From Cristatella mucedo (lineage: Eukaryota > Bryozoa > Phylactolaemata > Cristatellidae): a DNA stretch of 64,000 bases. The translations under genes were made by a program, and so were the position numbers. The stretch lies in the NCBI GenBank assembly GCA_009760855.2, contig WPIO01000120.1, positions 498,001-562,000 on the forward strand, read 5' to 3'. The notes beneath the pieces were generated by a model, which was not told the origin of the DNA, did not search any database, and saw only the letters and a list, made by a program, of their open reading frames with translations. This document shows, piece by piece, positions 33,201-42,006 of the stretch (positions are counted from its first letter, which is position 1; the number at the start of each line of letters is the position of its first letter).

Positions 33201-36200
33201 ATGTCCCAGCACCTTTCAAAAAAGCTTTAGTTAGGCCACTTCTCAACAAAGCGACACTAGACCAAGAGCACTTGAGCAACTACCGCCCAGTCTCCCTTCT
33301 ACCATTCCTATAAAAGACACTGGAACGGGTCATGGTGGACTCACTCACTTTTAGATCACTTCATTCTTTGGCTCCAGCCTATCTCTCAGATCTACTCCCC
33401 CACCAGGCCAAGCATCGTACCATCCGCTTTTTGGAATCCAAAACTCTACAAGTACCTCGTATAAACCTTAAATCATTTTGAGACCATGCATTTAGTTCGT
33501 ATGCTTCCAAATCCTGGAACTGCCTCCCGACTTTCACCAAAACATTCCCTGACTTGACCACATTTAAAAGAGCTTAAAACACACCTATTTAGGACAGCAG
33601 TTAGTGGGTCCCTGTGATTCGTCCCTCACGTGCTAATGGGTGCTGACACTGTACATGCATCCACAATCTAGGTGTCGTGTTCGACAGCTGCCTCAATTTT
33701 AAAAGCTTCATTCAGAAGACTGCTTCTACAGCTAGCCATCACATCCGATCCCTATCCAAGATTAGAAGCTGTCTCCCACAGTAACTTGTAAAAATTTAAC
33801 TAGCTCTTTAGTTCTGTCTCGGCTTGATTATTGTAATTCACTTTGGCTGGGCTACCAAAGAAAGCTATTATGCCACTACAGCAGACTATGAATATGGCTG
33901 CAAGGCTGGTCTTCAAGTCCCAGCGGTTTGAGCACGTTTCACCTCTGCTGAAAGAGCTAGGATGGTTGCCGGTTGAGCAAAGGATACAGAGCAATGTTCT
34001 TACGCTGACCCACAAGGCCCGCCGCGGATCGGCTCCTTCGTACCTAGCTGAACTGCTGCATCAGTTTCAGCCTGTTCGCGCCCTCAGGTCCTGTGTGGAC
34101 AATAAATTAGCTGTCCCATTCCTCCGCTTAAAGACAGTTGGCGACAGAAGCTTTAGCTCTGCAGGTCCTAGACTATGGAATTCACTTCCACAATTCTTAC
34201 GCAACGACATCTACTCTCCAACTGCCGACTATGGCACATCTTTTTCAGCGGTCCTGAACTGCTACTTCCATGCTACTCACTACCTCATATGCTCTCTTAA
34301 CTTTACTATGCTTCCCACTTTATCTTTGTTGTGTGAGACGAAGTCTGTTGGCTACCGAATGCGTACCGAAAGCCGCTTAGGCTTTGAGTGTGCTATACAA
34401 AACTCTCCTGCGTAACACCCACATGGTCTTTATGACTTTGTAGAGTTACTGACGGAGATACATTACATGACATTACGAAACACATTTGCATTCTGACCCT
34501 GTGCATGTCACCCCTAACCATGTCATTTATGTTGTTTATCAATTATGATATTACTCACCGTTCAATTGCATTTCCCTTTGCAGCAAATGTAAATGTAAAT
34601 GCAAATGTAAAGCATCTAGAAAGAGATTGAGTTCTCTGAGGGCGCTTTATCAAGTGCATTATTAGTATTATTATTATTCCTACAGAACTTCTATGATGCA
34701 TAGATGTGCTGCTAATATGAATAGCTACCATCATAAATATGTCATTAGCCTCTTGTCATGTCCCAGCACCTTTCAAAAAGGCTGAAGTCAGGTTACTACT
34801 CAAGAAAGAAGCACTAGACCAAGAGAATCAGCGCAAATTTCGGCCGTCCTCACTTCTACCGCTCCAATTAAAGACCCTGGAGCAAGTCGTGGCCGACCAG
34901 CTGAACCTATGCATTGAAACTTCGCAATTAACTATTAAGTTTAAGTCGAGTTTAACAGATAGTCACTCCACAGATTCAGCGCTGCTTCGGCTCCATAACT
35001 TACTTCCTATGAATGCATTCTTAGTTGGAGTCTCTCTGCTTGCTATGCTCGATCTTTCGGCAGCTTTTGATACTATCAATCACCAAGACCTTCTCGAGTG
35101 CCTCTCATCTCGCCTGGGCATCACTGGCACTGATCTGCAATGGTTCAGGTCCAATCTCAGTGGGAGACTCCAGAGTATTGATCCGAATGGAGAATTATCT
35201 GCCAAGGAACAAGTGAAGTATAGGGTACCTCAGGGCTCTGTACTTGGTCCCGTTCTTTTTACGGCTTACACTATCTCTCATGCCTAAGTGATTGCCAAGC
35301 ACAATCTAGGCTTTCACTTCTATGCGGATGACACTCAGTTGTACCTTTGCTTTGATCCCTCCCAGCCTTCGAGCACCTCAAATTCTCTCAACTCACTTAC
35401 TGCATGTGTTGATGACATCTGCACACGGATGGCAGCAAATTTTCTAAAACTAAACCATGATAAACTAACTTACTAGTTACGGGCAAACCCAGTGTGATTC
35501 ACAAGTTGGAAAGGCTAACGATCAAAATTGGCTCTGCCAGCATATCTCCTGTTGAATCAGCTTAAAATCTAGGTGTCATGTTCTAAAGCGACCTCTCGTT
35601 AGACAACCACATCAGCTCCACAGGAAAATCTGCCTATTTTCAGCTACATAAAATTGCTAAAATTCGGACTTGTTTAGATAAGGATAACACATCCAAGTTG
35701 GTCCATGCATTCGTGACATCCAGTCTCGACTTCTGCAACTCACCGCATGCTGGCCTACCGGCATGTGCAATCAGGCGATTTCAGCTGGTACAAAATTCCA
35801 CAGCTAAGCTTGTCTGTCGTGAGCATCGCAGTTGCCACATTACACCACTTCTCGCCGACCTGCACTGGCTACCAGTCAAGCAACGGATTGACTTCAAAGT
35901 TTGGTTACTGGTTTTGTTTGGTTTGGTTTGGTTACTTTTAGGTCTTTTCATTCTTTGGCTCCAGCCTATTTCTCAGATATACTCCGCCACCAGGCCAAGC
36001 ATCGTACCACCCGCTTTTTGGAATCAAACAGTCTACAAGTACTTCGTTCAAACCTTAAATCCTTTGGAGACCGTGCATTTAGTTCGTATTCTCCCAAAGC
36101 CTGGAACTTCCTCATGACTTGCATCAGAACAACCCCTGACTTGACGACATTTAAAAAGAACTTAAAACACACCTATTTAGTACAGCATTTAGTGGGTCCG

Positions 36201-39200
36201 TGTGATTCGTCCTTCATGTGCTGATGCGTGCTGACACTGTGCATGCTACCACTAACCAAATTTGCATGCTGACCATGTGCATGTCATCCCTAACCACGTT
36301 ATTTATGTTGTTTGTTTATCAAGCATGATATTACTCACCATTCAATTCCATTTTCCTTTGCAGCAAATGTAAAGCTCCTAGAGAGAGACTGAGTTCTCTG
36401 AGGGCACTTTATCTAGTGAATTATTATTATTATTATTATCTAAGTATACAATTTTTTTTAGAAAAAAATAGAGTTTCGTGTAGCAACAAGTAGGAAGACA
36501 ACAATGCATTAACATTAACCTGCGATGGATTTGTGTTCGTGGCGATGTCAATTGATGAGGCATCATGGTTCGATCGCAAACTAAGGCATGAAATTGCTTA
36601 CTTTAAGGCAAAAGCTAGACAAATCCACATTTTTCACCTTAGTTATCACCTAAGTGCAACGTTACCAATCTCAAATCCTTTGGAGACCGTGCATTTAGTT
36701 CGTATGCTCCAAAATCCTGGAACTGCCTCCCGACTTGCGTCAGAATATCCCCTGACTTGACCACGTTTAAAAGAGCTTAAAAGCACACCTATTTAGGACA
36801 GCATTTAGTGGGTTCCCGTGAGTCGTTCTTCACGTGCTTATGCGTGCTGACATTGTGCATGCTGCCACTAACCACATTTGCATGCTGACCCTGTGCATGT
36901 CACAGTTAACCATGTTATTCATGTTGTTTGCTTATCAAGCATGATATTACTCACCATTCAATTGCATTTCCCTTTGCAGCAAATGTAAGCGCCTAGAAAG
37001 AGATTGAGTTCTCTGAGGGTGCTTTATCAAGTGCATTACTATTATTATTATTATTTGCCCCGTCTTATAATCCCCCCAAAGGCATAGCATTACCTCTGGT
37101 TAGCCGCTTCTGTCGAAGTCTTTTTCCTTTATACCACTAACAAAACCGTCAAAATATGGACGCCGGTTGACGCTGACAGTGCCAAGCAATGGAGGCTGTT
37201 AGCTCGGTCAAGGGGAGGTGGCTCTCTGGAGGTATTAAATCCATCCAGTCCGCGTATCGGCGTTTCAGCCTTCTTACAGTATTTTAGGATAAATCTTGTT
37301 GGCACACCACTGATAAAAAATAACCTTATATCTGGGGGACTATTTGTTTTTTATTATTTATTTTTCATTTAGTAATTACTACGGGGTAGGTATAGCGGCC
37401 ACCTGGCGGTCGAAACGATGAGTGTGGCTGTGCGAACCATAGATACACTCCGGGCAATAGGTAGAGAAGTTGTGGTGGAGGATTTTTCAGCTGCCCTTCG
37501 ACCGACTCAGCAGGCAGTTTCCAATACGACGTGCCCCTCTGGTCTCTCACGGACGGCTGCATACGTCAACTTATAGTCCTCAGACATCCAATCCTGGCAG
37601 AGGGCGTGTAGGCAATTGCCCCAAAAACCTTTATTCTTTCAACTTTATACTTTATTTCATTAATCGTATCGGGGAGCCGACAGGTTCAGAATAAGCAACC
37701 AGTTCTGTAGCTTAAGAAAAACAACAATAATGCATGTGATATAGCGCCCTCAGTGCACCCATTCTCTTTCTAGCACTTCACATTTGCTGCAAAGGAAGTA
37801 TGGTCGAATGGTTAGTGGTAGTATGCTCGATAAAAAAAACCGTACGCTTAGGGGTTTACATGCACATAGTCAGCATGCAGGTATGGTGAGTGGCGGCATG
37901 CACAGTGTCAGCAAGCATAAACACATATAGATCAAATGACAGGGACATACTAAAAATGCTGTGATAAACAGATGCGTTCTTAGAGAGTGACATCGACGCG
38001 TTGATGCTACTCTCTATGCGACGGAAATGGTCGCCTATTCTGAACTTGCCCACTCTATAGACCATTCTGTAACTAAAGCAGTGCATTAATTTTAAAGAAT
38101 GGCGTCAAAAAAAGTTCCGCACCCAGAGCTTCAATCGTCGGAGTGACCACAGCCGACACGCTTTTGGTTTCACAGAGCCAATTGCCTAGCTGAATATTTC
38201 TTGGTCAACGTGTCAGCCTTCAAGTGTGGTAGCCATTGGTAATAATAATAATAATACACTCTATAAAGGGCCCTCAGAAAATACAATATCTTTCTTAGAT
38301 CGAATGATGAGTGGTATCGTGCTTGGTAGTACCGGCCAGCCTGCTGCCGTTGCTGCACTGACAGCGCCCGTCGCTCGCCGCCGTGCTATCGCTCGCCGCC
38401 GCTCTGTCGCTCAGCTGCCGCCAGTCCCTCTAGTTCCACTGAGAGCTGGCTCTCGGCCGCTTCAGAGCCGAAGCGCAAGATCCACGCCAGCCAGCCAGCC
38501 AGTCGTCCCGTCGTGCCCGGTGAGCGACGGGACGCGGGTGCCCTTTCTTTGCCTAGCCTGGCAGTAAGTCTCTCGGGGCGGTGACTAATAAGATTTTCAC
38601 GTTAACGTGAATGTTTTCGAGTCAGCCAATCGAGTGCCCACAGCTCCTAATCCAAACTGCTCGGTACAGCGAGTCTACACTCTATTCCATTCGTCTGCTA
38701 CGTCCACTTCTATCAATCTTTATCGCTTTCCACTCTTACTCTTACTCTTAGATTCTGGTTTGGCCCAGTGGTTAAGGTGCTCGCCCGACAAAGGTCTGGC
38801 CGAGGTCATGGGCTCGAGCCCTGTGGCATACGTGAAGCGCCTGAATAGAGATTAATGTCTCTCAGGGAGCTATATAAACTAATTACATTTTATTTTTTTT
38901 TATGCTGCCAGCAATCTAAGGCAAAAGCCAAGTCCAAGGTTAGACCTCGGTGATCATCTGAAGTGGTAGCCATCATTCGAAGCGGTTTATACACCTGCCC
39001 CAATGTTTCAAGGCGACATTTTTAGCAAATTGTGTGCATTATTTAGCGCCGCAGCTTGGTTCTTCAGAGTCATCGATCCTAAGACTTGACCTGGCAGGTT
39101 ACTTTAGACCGCAGCATTACATCGATTCTCGTCCAGGGCCCAAGGCTCTTCTCATTAACGTGCTTTGGTCGTGCGAAAATTAACTCCTTGGGCGCCATTG

Positions 39201-42006
39201 TTCTTCAATTGTGTGTAGCTGCATTGTTTCTCTATTATTGCAAGCTGCGTGGAGAAAAGAAACCATGCCTTCTAACAGCCCCTTTTACGTCGACGTATTC
39301 GTCCGAGAATTCCTTTCTCCATTAGATAAACAATAATTCTACACCAATGGCGAGTCCGAAATCGGCTGCTTTATGTCGCTTCTTACGTCATAAACTTTCA
39401 CAGGAGTCTCTAAACAAGGTCGACTAGCGTCTTTCTCTTGCAATAACGTCTGAAGTCTCGAGACCGGGTGCCGAGGCTCAATCGGCCTGATTGTAACTTA
39501 CAGCCCGCTGTGCGTCTGCTGATTACCTGGCCACGAAAAGGCAACCCTAATAAGGGGCATTACGAGGTGTTACGCTTGGCCAAGCCCGGTCACACCTTTC
39601 TTTGGTTCACGAGAGGTCAGGGCTTGCTCCCCCCAAAACATTCACACGTGGTTTTGGGAAAGAATGCCTTTTTTTAGTCACATGAGTGTACCTAACGTAA
39701 TTTCTGGCAGCATTCCTGGCCCACTGGCTACTTATTTCAGGTAGTCTCAGCGAAGTTCATTTCGATGAAGTCCGAAACTGAAACGTACAAACATGTACTA
39801 CAAATATGGATCAGCGATATGAAATGGATAAGTGATATGATACGGTCAGGAGATGTCCTGCCATCAGTGCGGAGGGAGTTAAAGCTTTCGGAGCATTGGA
39901 ACAAAAGGCATGATCTCCAAAGTACGAGCGATGTCTCATACGAGGCATAGCCTTACGATCCGAGTCAGACAAGCGGATAGTACAATGTCAAGTCTGATGG
40001 GGGAGCAGCTCCGATAGGTAGGGTGGAGACAGAGAATGGAGAGACGTGAAGCATGAGCGAGGGAACCTTGAAGTCGGAACGCTGCTTGACTGGGAGCCAG
40101 TGCATGTCAGCTAGGACTGGTACGTTTTGAAAAGTAGACGCAGACAACGACAGACAAGCCAAGACGCTGCAGAATTTTTCAATAACCACCGGTAAGCACC
40201 CAATTTTACGGTAGGCCGGTAGGCCGGCCAGCAGTGAGCTAAAGAATTCGAGATGAATTATTACAAATGCGAAGTCCGATTTGGATTTAGTAAGCCTGTC
40301 CAAGTTATCCCGAATTTTGGCCATGTTATGTAGCTTAAAGTAGGAAAACCTGACAGTGGAGCTGATACGTTGCCTAGAGAAAGATCACTTTGGAACGGTA
40401 AAATAAGATTTCGTGCAGACCTACATCATATATACCACCGCAGCCGATTTTGAGGGCCCATCTTTCCATTTGCTACGTCACTCTTGGTTTTCCCAAAACT
40501 TGTAAGCGTGTTTTATCGCCATTTAATCATGTAGAGACAGTTTTCTACGATCCAAGGGCGGATTTGAACAATACATACAGCAGGGTAGTTAAGACAATTT
40601 GGCGCTGAGAGACATCTACATAGAAGAGAAAGCCTAGATTTTCGTTAGCAATAACGTCAGCAAAAGAGAGAATATACACTGGTAAATTAAGCGGACCAAA
40701 CACACAGCTCTGAAGTACTCCGTGCTCCAGCAGTTCCTCGGATTACCTTGCTCATGTCACAACAATAATCTTGAGCCTCCCAACTAGAGATAGAAGCTGA
40801 ACCGTTGCAGTTCATTGCTAGGAATGCCCAGGCAAGATGAGAGGCAATCTAGAAAGACTCGGTGATCAATAGTAACAAACGCTTCCAATAGATCAATCCA
40901 GCAAGCAGAGAGATGTCACCCATGTTGTCATACAACCGAAGCAATGCCAATTCTGTCGATTGATTAGCAACAAATTTAGACTGGAACTTACGTGATAAGA
41001 AGTCCCATTGTAAGAATTAATATGTCTACAAACTCAATATTTCATCCAATCTTTTAAAGTTGATTTAGTCTGACTAGCTAAAGACCTCGTACAACATCCT
41101 TGACCGTCATGTACCAATCAGTGCCCTCTATCTGATAGAAAAACTTCTTTGGCTCAAAAAATCAAAGTTGATCAGTATTTAGTGGAGGTCAGATGTATAG
41201 AACAGTAACCATCAGTTCGTAAAGCAATTCTGAATATCAAATTAAGCAAAGAGCTACTTGTATGGACTTTTATGGACTAGCTGACAGCCCTCTCTCACGA
41301 CTAATTACCTTTTTTGATGGCCTTAAGCTTCCCTAATCAGAGACTCCATTACAATTTGTCTGGTTACGACATTTTAGCACACACGATCTTATACTTCAGA
41401 AATTAATTAACTTGGTTCTGTAATTAATGTTGAAGGTAATGGCAAAACCAAAAAAGTAGCTGCAAAGCTGCATGTTGGTACTAGGAAGTAGGACACCAAG
41501 CCTATTCAAAATCTCATAGCAAAGCGGAAGTAACTCACGAATCCGTAAGGGCTAAGTCCGGTTTCCAGATTGATGTTGCAGGCATGACCAGCCGATCTAG
41601 GTTGTTCTGAGTTGTTCTATTCCACGTCAATCTTTCATCACTCCAAGTCTACAATACAAATTTTTGCCACTAACTTTCAACACGGAGTGTTTTGAACTGC
41701 ATCATATGCAATCAGACTTGAGAGCAAGTGATGGCAGCTTTTGGCTCGTACCACAAAGATGAAACCGGCCACCGTCATAGTGAGGCTTCGCTCCTCCTGC
41801 AAAGTGACAACAGCGCTAGTCAGTATTTGCCTTAAACTCAGTCAACGCTTCCCAAGCAAGGCATTAACACCTTACCACGTCATCAATAGATGAGAGGAAA
41901 AACCCAATGTGGACGTCGGTCGCCATATTTGACGGCGGAGGTCTGGCATTTACAAAATAGCCATCGAGCAGGGCTGCCATTAGCACGTCTTCACTTGTGT
42001 TCGTGT
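22427..42006 (-). CDS. Cys-loop ligand-gated ion channel subunit (nicotinic receptor-like), 8 exons
   Basis: A pentameric ligand-gated channel subunit of the plasma membrane. Exons in transcript order: 42006-41876, 41796-41752, 41648-41539, 29122-29018, 28922-28749, 25818-25653, 23838-23742, 23046-22427. All introns are GT-AG and every phase matches, giving 481 codons plus a split first codon. The ligand-binding domain runs through [22 protein letters not shown] and IWKPDLAL to the cys-loop C131-x13-C145 (YYPFDTQTC). M1 lies at about 214-236 ([12 protein letters not shown]), M2 at 244-265 after SGER, M3 at 277-299, then a loop of about 150 residues, and M4 near the C-terminus. Exons of 45 and 110 bp are the classic nicotinic receptor pattern. 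The -1' Glu and 9' Leu of M2 predict a cation channel. Loop B Trp is Leu (ESLNY) and loop C has no vicinal cysteines, so it is a non-alpha or orphan subunit. The signal-peptide exon was not found. Confidence 0.93.
23742..23838 (-). CDS. Channel exon 8: pore-lining M2
   Basis: Codes for [20 protein letters not shown], then [12 protein letters not shown]. Counting R of SGER as 0', this gives Gly 2', Thr 6', Leu 9', Val 13' and Gly 20'. Acceptor CTTCCTTGCAG, donor GTAAGT. Phase 1 out, completed by exon 9 to Thr. Confidence 0.95.
25653..25818 (-). CDS. Channel exon 7: pre-M1 and M1
   Basis: Codes for [31 protein letters not shown] and [15 protein letters not shown]. The RRPLYFxxNLILPC block is the conserved start of M1. 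Acceptor TTCTTCCGTTTTAG, donor GTACGC (non-consensus at +4 to +6). It ends in phase 0 at SGER, just before M2. Confidence 0.95.
26883..27178. mobile_element. Possible hAT-like MITE in intron
   Basis: The left end CTGTAGCGGACCCAGGATTT and the inverted right end CAGTGGTGGAGCCAGTGG share a CxGTxGxGGAxCCAG pattern like hAT-type terminal inverted repeats. The inside has no transposase. The 8-bp flanks match at only four positions, so the call is tentative. It lies in the intron before the M1 exon. Confidence 0.4.
28183..28262 (-). mobile_element. LINE-1f 3' end in channel intron
   Basis: Minus strand: ACAGCAAATGTAAAGCGCC, stem-loop, GAGGGCGCTTTATCAAGTG and an ATTATTATTA-type tail. Only the 3' end inserted. 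It lies in the intron between exons 6 and 7, in the same orientation as the gene. Confidence 0.85.
28749..28922 (-). CDS. Channel exon 6: cys-loop, loop B and loop C
   Basis: Codes for [15 protein letters not shown] (13 residues between the cysteines, with a glycosylation site NLT), then DLRYESLNY at loop [14 protein letters not shown], and STAAT. Acceptor TTTTTCCGTTCAG, donor GTAAGT. Loop B lacks the agonist-binding Trp and loop C shows no CC pair. Confidence 0.95.
29018..29122 (-). CDS. Channel exon 5: strands before the cys-loop
   Basis: Codes for [19 protein letters not shown], then [13 protein letters not shown], matching the G.xxWxPPaiFkS segment. Acceptor TTACTCTTTCAG, donor GTATGG. 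Its first base completes the Ser codon split with exon 4, and its last two bases plus the next exon give Arg. Confidence 0.93.
30102..30206. repeat. (AT)n-rich microsatellite in the large intron
   Basis: TATATA runs interrupted by AAATA and TTTATACA words. Self-complementary, so prone to cruciform formation and length change. Confidence 0.93.
30830..31010 (-). mobile_element. Possible RTE-like LINE fragment
   Basis: The minus-strand frame contains [20 protein letters not shown] followed by [12 protein letters not shown], which resembles the fxYLGxxIxxdxxxdxEIxxRI block after the RT active site of RTE/craniate-type LINEs. Short, without other domains. Confidence 0.35.
31320..31470 (-). mobile_element. 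SINE-B copy in the large channel intron
   Basis: Minus strand: GGTTCGAATCCTGCTGTG (perfect box B GGTTCGAATCC), GAAAGCGGTGGTGATAGCC and GGCTGTTAAATCAGCTAG. Same family as the 9.85-kb copy. Confidence 0.88.
32480..33657 (+). mobile_element. LINE-1f copy with internal deletion, 5' part of a split element
   Basis: 32520-32830 follows the ORF2 linker (compare 20690-21010: GCCCAGACGGCCT, TTACAGTCCACCAACAGGCC). 33165-33340 is the start of RT ([17 protein letters not shown] and [16 protein letters not shown]). At about 33340 it jumps straight to the ORF2 C-terminus ([20 protein letters not shown]), so the RT core with YADD is deleted. 3' UTR follows up to 33657, where another LINE interrupts it. It resumes at 34483. 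Confidence 0.85.
32855..33164. other. Insert of unknown origin inside the LINE, with ATCATGGA-rich start
   Basis: Between linker and RT the copy holds sequence rich in ATCATGGAGT and CATGT words (32855-32920), then unassigned text with two similar pieces (TCCCAATAAAGAAGACAAC..., TCCCAATCAAAGAAGAGAAC...; about 33026 and 33078). It may be degraded linker expanded by slippage. Confidence 0.4.
33658..34482 (+). mobile_element. LINE-2f copy nested inside LINE-1f
   Basis: A second CR1/L2-type LINE. Broken text [12 protein letters not shown] and [12 protein letters not shown] leads into an open frame (33843-34415) with [30 protein letters not shown] and [20 protein letters not shown]. The 3' UTR ends in ACATTACATGACATTAC. 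HWLPV is replaced by GWLPV and the 3' end differs wholly from LINE-1f. No RT domain: 5'-truncated. Its two edges cut the LINE-1f 3' UTR, which continues at 34483. Confidence 0.9.
34483..34676 (+). mobile_element. LINE-1f 3' end, continuation after the nested LINE-2f
   Basis: ACACATTTGCATTCTGACCC through the terminal hairpin (34608-34650) and ATTATTAGTATTATTATTATT tail. It continues the 3' UTR broken off at 33657. An AAATGTAAATGTAAATGC slippage expansion precedes the hairpin. Confidence 0.88.
34715..36441 (+). mobile_element. LINE-1f copy with most of the RT domain
   Basis: The longest copy in the window. The 34739-35287 frame gives RT blocks: [60 protein letters not shown] (catalytic Asp block) and [12 protein letters not shown]. 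After one stop [11 protein letters not shown] follows at 35321 with the catalytic DD. The thumb region and C-terminus (35700-36224), 3' UTR, hairpin (36370-36410) and ATTATT tail complete it. Frameshifts and at least two stops make it inactive. A GTTTG slippage tract at 35911-35935 enlarges the HWLPVKQ region. Confidence 0.95.
36655..37055 (+). mobile_element. LINE-1f 3' end
   Basis: Starts at CAAATCCTTTGGAGACCGTG (SFGDRAF), includes ORF2 terminus, full 3' UTR, hairpin and ATTATTATTATT tail. Little diverged from the 34.7-kb copy. Confidence 0.9.
37722..37985 (-). mobile_element. LINE-1f 3' UTR, minus strand
   Basis: Minus strand: TTAGTATGTCCCTGTCATTTG, GCATGCCGCCACTCACCATAC, GCAGCAAATGTGAAGTGC and hairpin remnants down to an ATTGTTGTT tail at 37722. 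Confidence 0.82.
38237..38330 (-). mobile_element. LINE-1f 3' end remnant
   Basis: Tail AATAATAATAATAATAC on the plus strand followed by the antisense of the hairpin (AAGGGCCCTCAGAAAATACA). Stops near 38330. Confidence 0.65.
38755..38900 (+). mobile_element. SINE-A copy
   Basis: GGCCCAGTGGTTAAGGTGCTCGC, GTCATGGGCTCGAGCCCTG, GTGAAGCGCCTGAATAGAG, a shorter hairpin and a TATTTTTTTTTA end. Its box A region is the best preserved of the four copies. Confidence 0.9.
39835..41045 (-). mobile_element. LINE-1f copy, RT to C-terminus, minus strand
   Basis: On the minus strand, strongly decayed RT text begins near 41030 ([12 protein letters not shown]), then a [11 protein letters not shown]-like catalytic block, [10 protein letters not shown], a VLGPLI-like stretch and LGFLFYAD-like remains, then [17 protein letters not shown] and [20 protein letters not shown] (39965-40324). 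No 3' UTR or tail is attached. It lies in the large channel intron, in the same orientation as the gene. Confidence 0.75.
41539..41648 (-). CDS. Channel exon 4 (110 bp): loop A region
   Basis: Codes for [19 protein letters not shown] and [10 protein letters not shown]. WxDxRLxW and IWxPD are hallmarks of the family. Acceptor TTTGTATTGTAG, donor GTGAGT, phase 2 out. The length of exactly 110 bp is the canonical fourth exon of nicotinic receptor genes. Confidence 0.95.
41752..41796 (-). CDS. Channel exon 3 (45 bp)
   Basis: Codes for [15 protein letters not shown], at the DEKNQxLTTNxWLxx position (loop D). Acceptor CACTTTGCAG, donor GTACGA. The 45-bp length and phase 0 on both sides equal the third exon of nicotinic receptor genes. 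The loop D tryptophan is replaced by Phe. The intron to exon 2 is 79 bp. Confidence 0.9.
41876..42006 (-). CDS. Channel exon 2: N-terminal helix and first strand
   Basis: Codes for [26 protein letters not shown], then [14 protein letters not shown], matching the LLxxYxxxxRPVxN...VxVxfGlxLxqIxdV start of nicotinic subunits. Acceptor CTTTCTGGCTGCTGCAG, donor GTAAGG. It enters with 2 nt of a split codon and leaves in phase 0, like exon 2 of vertebrate subunit genes. 131 bp. Confidence 0.9.
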
